This document shows positions 62,006 to 64,000 of a stretch of DNA of 64,000 nt, piece by piece. The DNA is from Tachypleus tridentatus (Eukaryota; Arthropoda; Merostomata; Xiphosura; Limulidae), in assembly GCF_004210375.1 (NCBI RefSeq), contig NC_134825.1, forward strand, positions 1,302,001 to 1,366,000, read 5' to 3'. Each line of letters starts with the position of its first letter. Positions within the stretch are counted from its first letter, which is position 1. The notes under the pieces are model-generated. The model was given only the letters and a program-made list of their open reading frames with translations, was not told the DNA's origin and made no database searches. The position numbers and the translations under genes are program-made.

Positions 62006-62803
62006 TTATTTTATGAACAAAGAATTAGCAGAAGAGATCACCAAAAATTTGAAAGATGTTATAAAAACATATAACAAAGTTTATCATTTGGTATATGTCT
62101 GGCTAGTTGTTATGGCATTCACGTTAGAAATATCACTAATTAAAATGAAAAAAAAAATCCCTATCTTTGTTGTTCTTTCTTCACACCACTACATTTTAGA
62201 TGAACTTAATAAATCAATTGTTTGTTTGTATATGGATCGCTTTTAACAGGATTACTTTTATATTTCCAATTATTGTATGAATTATACAGACAACAGATGT
62301 CGATTTCAGATTTACGTCTTTCCCTTCTCTCTCAGGACAAAAGAAAACTCGACGTTTCTGGACGCTACACTGCAACGCGGCTGCGTATAAGGTAAACCGC
62401 CACCTACCGACAAAAGATTCTGTAAAGTGTAACATCTCAGATATTCTTGCATGCTGTGTTTAGTGTTTCGTGCACTGTTATGTACTTAGATATCTTGTTG
62501 AAATATGACAGCACACAACCAAGTATGATGGATAATGAAATTAAATCGTATAAAGACACATATATAAAACTACATTAATATTCTAAACTGTTAAATCTTT
62601 AGCACCATGCATCATTCACCTTCTTTATAAGTCCAAGAGATATTTGAATATGGGATTTTATTTGGATTCGCATATATCAACCTCATTTGGTTGTTAAATG
62701 AAAACAGAAGTATTTCACACAATGTCTTAGCTTTATTAACTGTAGTATCTCAGTGTATAAAACTGATAATAAATTAAGTTACTAGAAGATGACGTCACTA
62801 TGT
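62006..62803. other. Intergenic or 3' UTR sequence, nothing firm
   Basis: Open frames of 77 codons (+, 62013-62246) and 73 codons (-, 62214-62435) show no motif and are not supported. AATAAA at 62208-62213 is a possible distal poly(A) signal for the cyclase. A splice-framed stretch at 62336-62391 is listed separately. Confidence 0.5.
62336..62391 (+). other. Exon-like 56-nt stretch of unknown gene
   Basis: Preceded by a strong pyrimidine run and CAG (TCTTTCCCTTCTCTCTCAG, 62317-62335) and followed by AAG|GTAAAC at 62391/62392. Two of its three frames are open (QKKTRRFWTLHCNAAAYK or DKRKLDVSGRYTATRLRI), and its GC content is higher than the surroundings. No neighbour exon is identified, and the stretch lies beyond the cyclase stop, so it would be an alternative 3' exon or belong to another gene. 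May be chance. Confidence 0.2.
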
Positions 62804-62806
62804 TAC

Positions 62807-63184
62807 TTAGTCTCTGTTTGACACGTTTCCTAATTACATCAGCTTAGTTAACAAGGTCCACATAAACTTTATGGTTTTCCTTAGTCTCTGTTTGATACAT
62901 TTCTTAATTACATCAGCTTAGTTAACAAGGTCCACACAAACATTATGGTTTTCCTTAGTCTCTGTTTCATACATTTCTTAATTACATCAGTTTAGTTAAC
63001 AAGGTCCACACAAACTTTATTGTTTTCCTTAGTCTCTGTTTGATACATTTCTTAATTACATCAGCTTAGTTAACAAGGTCCACACAAACTTTATGGTTTT
63101 CCTTAGTCTCTGTTTGATACATTTCTTAATTACGTTAGTTTAGTTCACAGGGTCCACACAAACTTTATGGTTTTCCTTAGTCTG
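62807..63184. repeat. 74-bp tandem repeat (5 copies)
   Basis: Copies begin with TTAGTCTCTGTTTGATACAT at 62807, 62881, 62955, 63029 and 63103, each with TTAGTTAACAAGGTCCACAC near its middle. The first and last copies are the most diverged. Noncoding. Confidence 0.93.
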
Positions 63185-63382
63185 TTTATTCATATTAGGA
63201 ATCAAACATATAAAGGGTTCCAAAGATTTTTGTTACAGAAACAACAATAGCCTATGGAAGGTGGAATCAAGTAACAACCAATATAAAATTATTGAAACAA
63301 AATTACATTTTAACAATGAATTGTGCACTCAGTAACTCTGACACAAAATATTCATAAAGGTGTTTTAGGATCGGGGATTTAA
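63185..63382. other. AT-rich spacer
   Basis: No feature recognised between the 74-bp repeat and the broken coding-like stretch. The last 230 bases of the window (63770-64000) are likewise without recognisable content. Confidence 0.5.
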
Positions 63383-63767
63383 AGCTTCCGGGATGAGTAC
63401 ATTGCAAATAAAGGAATAATGATCAGCTTGAGGGACCAGGACCATTCGGAGAGAGAACCACAAACAGTCATACCACAGTTCTAGTAAGCGGCGTGCGGCA
63501 TATTATAACAGGTTAGAAACCAAGACAGCAAATGGTAGTGAGAAAAACCATCTACTTGTCTCTGATAACAGTACGGAACATAACCAAGAAAGACGTTCTT
63601 TGGAAAAACCAACGCAAGTTATGTAAGAAGTTGTTTCCATGAAACACATCGTCGATTACCTGAACCAGCTGGAGAATAAAACGGTTATTCATGCTATTGC
63701 ACATGAACAACCTCAGTTCAACTCACCAGAGGCAGCATATATAGCATTGAAGATTTGTAACAGATGA
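63383..63767 (+). pseudogene. Broken coding-like stretch, product unknown
   Basis: Three adjoining open segments on the + strand have protein-like composition and higher GC than the region around them. Segment 1 (63383-63484, stop TAG) includes RDEYIANKGIMISLRDQDHS. Segment 2 (63432-63626, next frame, stop TAA) includes KRRAAYYNRLETKTANGSEK and NHLLVSDNSTEHNQERRSLE. Segment 3 (63627-63767, same frame as 2, stop TGA) includes MKHIVDYLNQLENKTVIHAI and PQFNSPEAAYIALKICNR. If one coding region, it has one frameshift near 63482 and one internal stop at 63624-63626. A good donor-like CAA|GTAAGT follows at 63778. I do not recognise the family. It may be a pseudogene, a decayed mobile-element gene or part of the next gene. 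Confidence 0.35.
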
Positions 63768-64000
63768 CTTATCACAAGTAAGTTATCTTTCAAAAGTATT
63801 TTAGTTTATCTCTGTTTAAAGGACAACCTGTTGATATGGTTTTGATACTCATAAGGGGATTTTAATATAAAAAATAAGTTGATAGAAAGATTGTCTCCGA
63901 GAATAAAAATCTTCCAACACATTGTTCATGATAAATCCGTTTTACCTGCTAATCCATGAACTTCGATTAACAGAACTAATATTCTCGAAACGATTCATTG

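Noticed and set aside
62013-62246. 77-residue membrane-like protein
   Set aside because: It has a plausible start and hydrophobic stretch, but composition matches random AT-rich sequence, there is no motif, and a poly(A)-like AATAAA lies within it.

Overview
This window looks like a piece of an AT-rich, intron-rich animal nuclear genome. It carries the 3' part of one recognisable gene, a Gyc-88E-type (atypical, beta-like) soluble guanylate cyclase, on the + strand. Seven exons can be placed (430-559, 1208-1354, 1623-1769, 5783-5938, 12954-13063, 20444-20533, 60348-60944). They encode the end of the H-NOX-associated domain, the signalling coiled coil, the whole cyclase catalytic domain and a 198-residue last-exon tail. 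The 5' exons (H-NOX domain) lie upstream of the window. The protein is closest, from memory, to arthropod Gyc-88E. Two dispersed tRNA-derived elements (7629-7746 and 59450-59695) resemble repeats I associate with horseshoe crab sequence. A chelicerate, probably a horseshoe crab, is therefore the best guess, but this rests on recall and not on a search.

Layout. 1-1769: three exons with short introns. 1770-5782: an intron holding a TA-rich 30-bp minisatellite, a long degenerate TA-rich tract, and a decayed non-LTR retrotransposon reverse transcriptase in which two internal segments have been tandemly amplified. 5783-5938: the exon with the catalytic VETIGD motif, interrupted in this assembly by a one-base shortfall. 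5939-12953: an intron with a foldback element, decayed mobile sequence, a SINE and a 5-kb 60-bp array. 12954-13063: the exon with the guanine-recognition Cys and catalytic Asn/Arg. 13064-20443: an intron of 60-bp, 58-bp and 28-bp arrays. 20444-20533: a short exon. 20534-60347: a 39.8-kb intron, of which 38.1 kb is one array of about 680 copies of a 56-bp unit, followed by a 47-bp array and a SINE. 60348-60944: the last exon, ending in a CaaX-like Cys-Ser-Ile-Leu. 60945-64000: a 34-bp array, a 74-bp array and a broken coding-like stretch of unknown identity.

Roughly 80-85% of the window is tandem repeat of at least nine kinds (periods 28-130 bp), nearly all inside introns of this one gene. The coding exons are small islands whose splice sites remain intact. 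The most notable points are the intronic 56-bp satellite with two competing hairpins per unit and a recurrent indel hotspot, the possible prenylation signal on the cyclase tail, the frameshift in the catalytic exon, and the apparent common origin of the 60-bp arrays around one exon. I found no bacterial-type system, CRISPR array, rRNA or intact tRNA gene.
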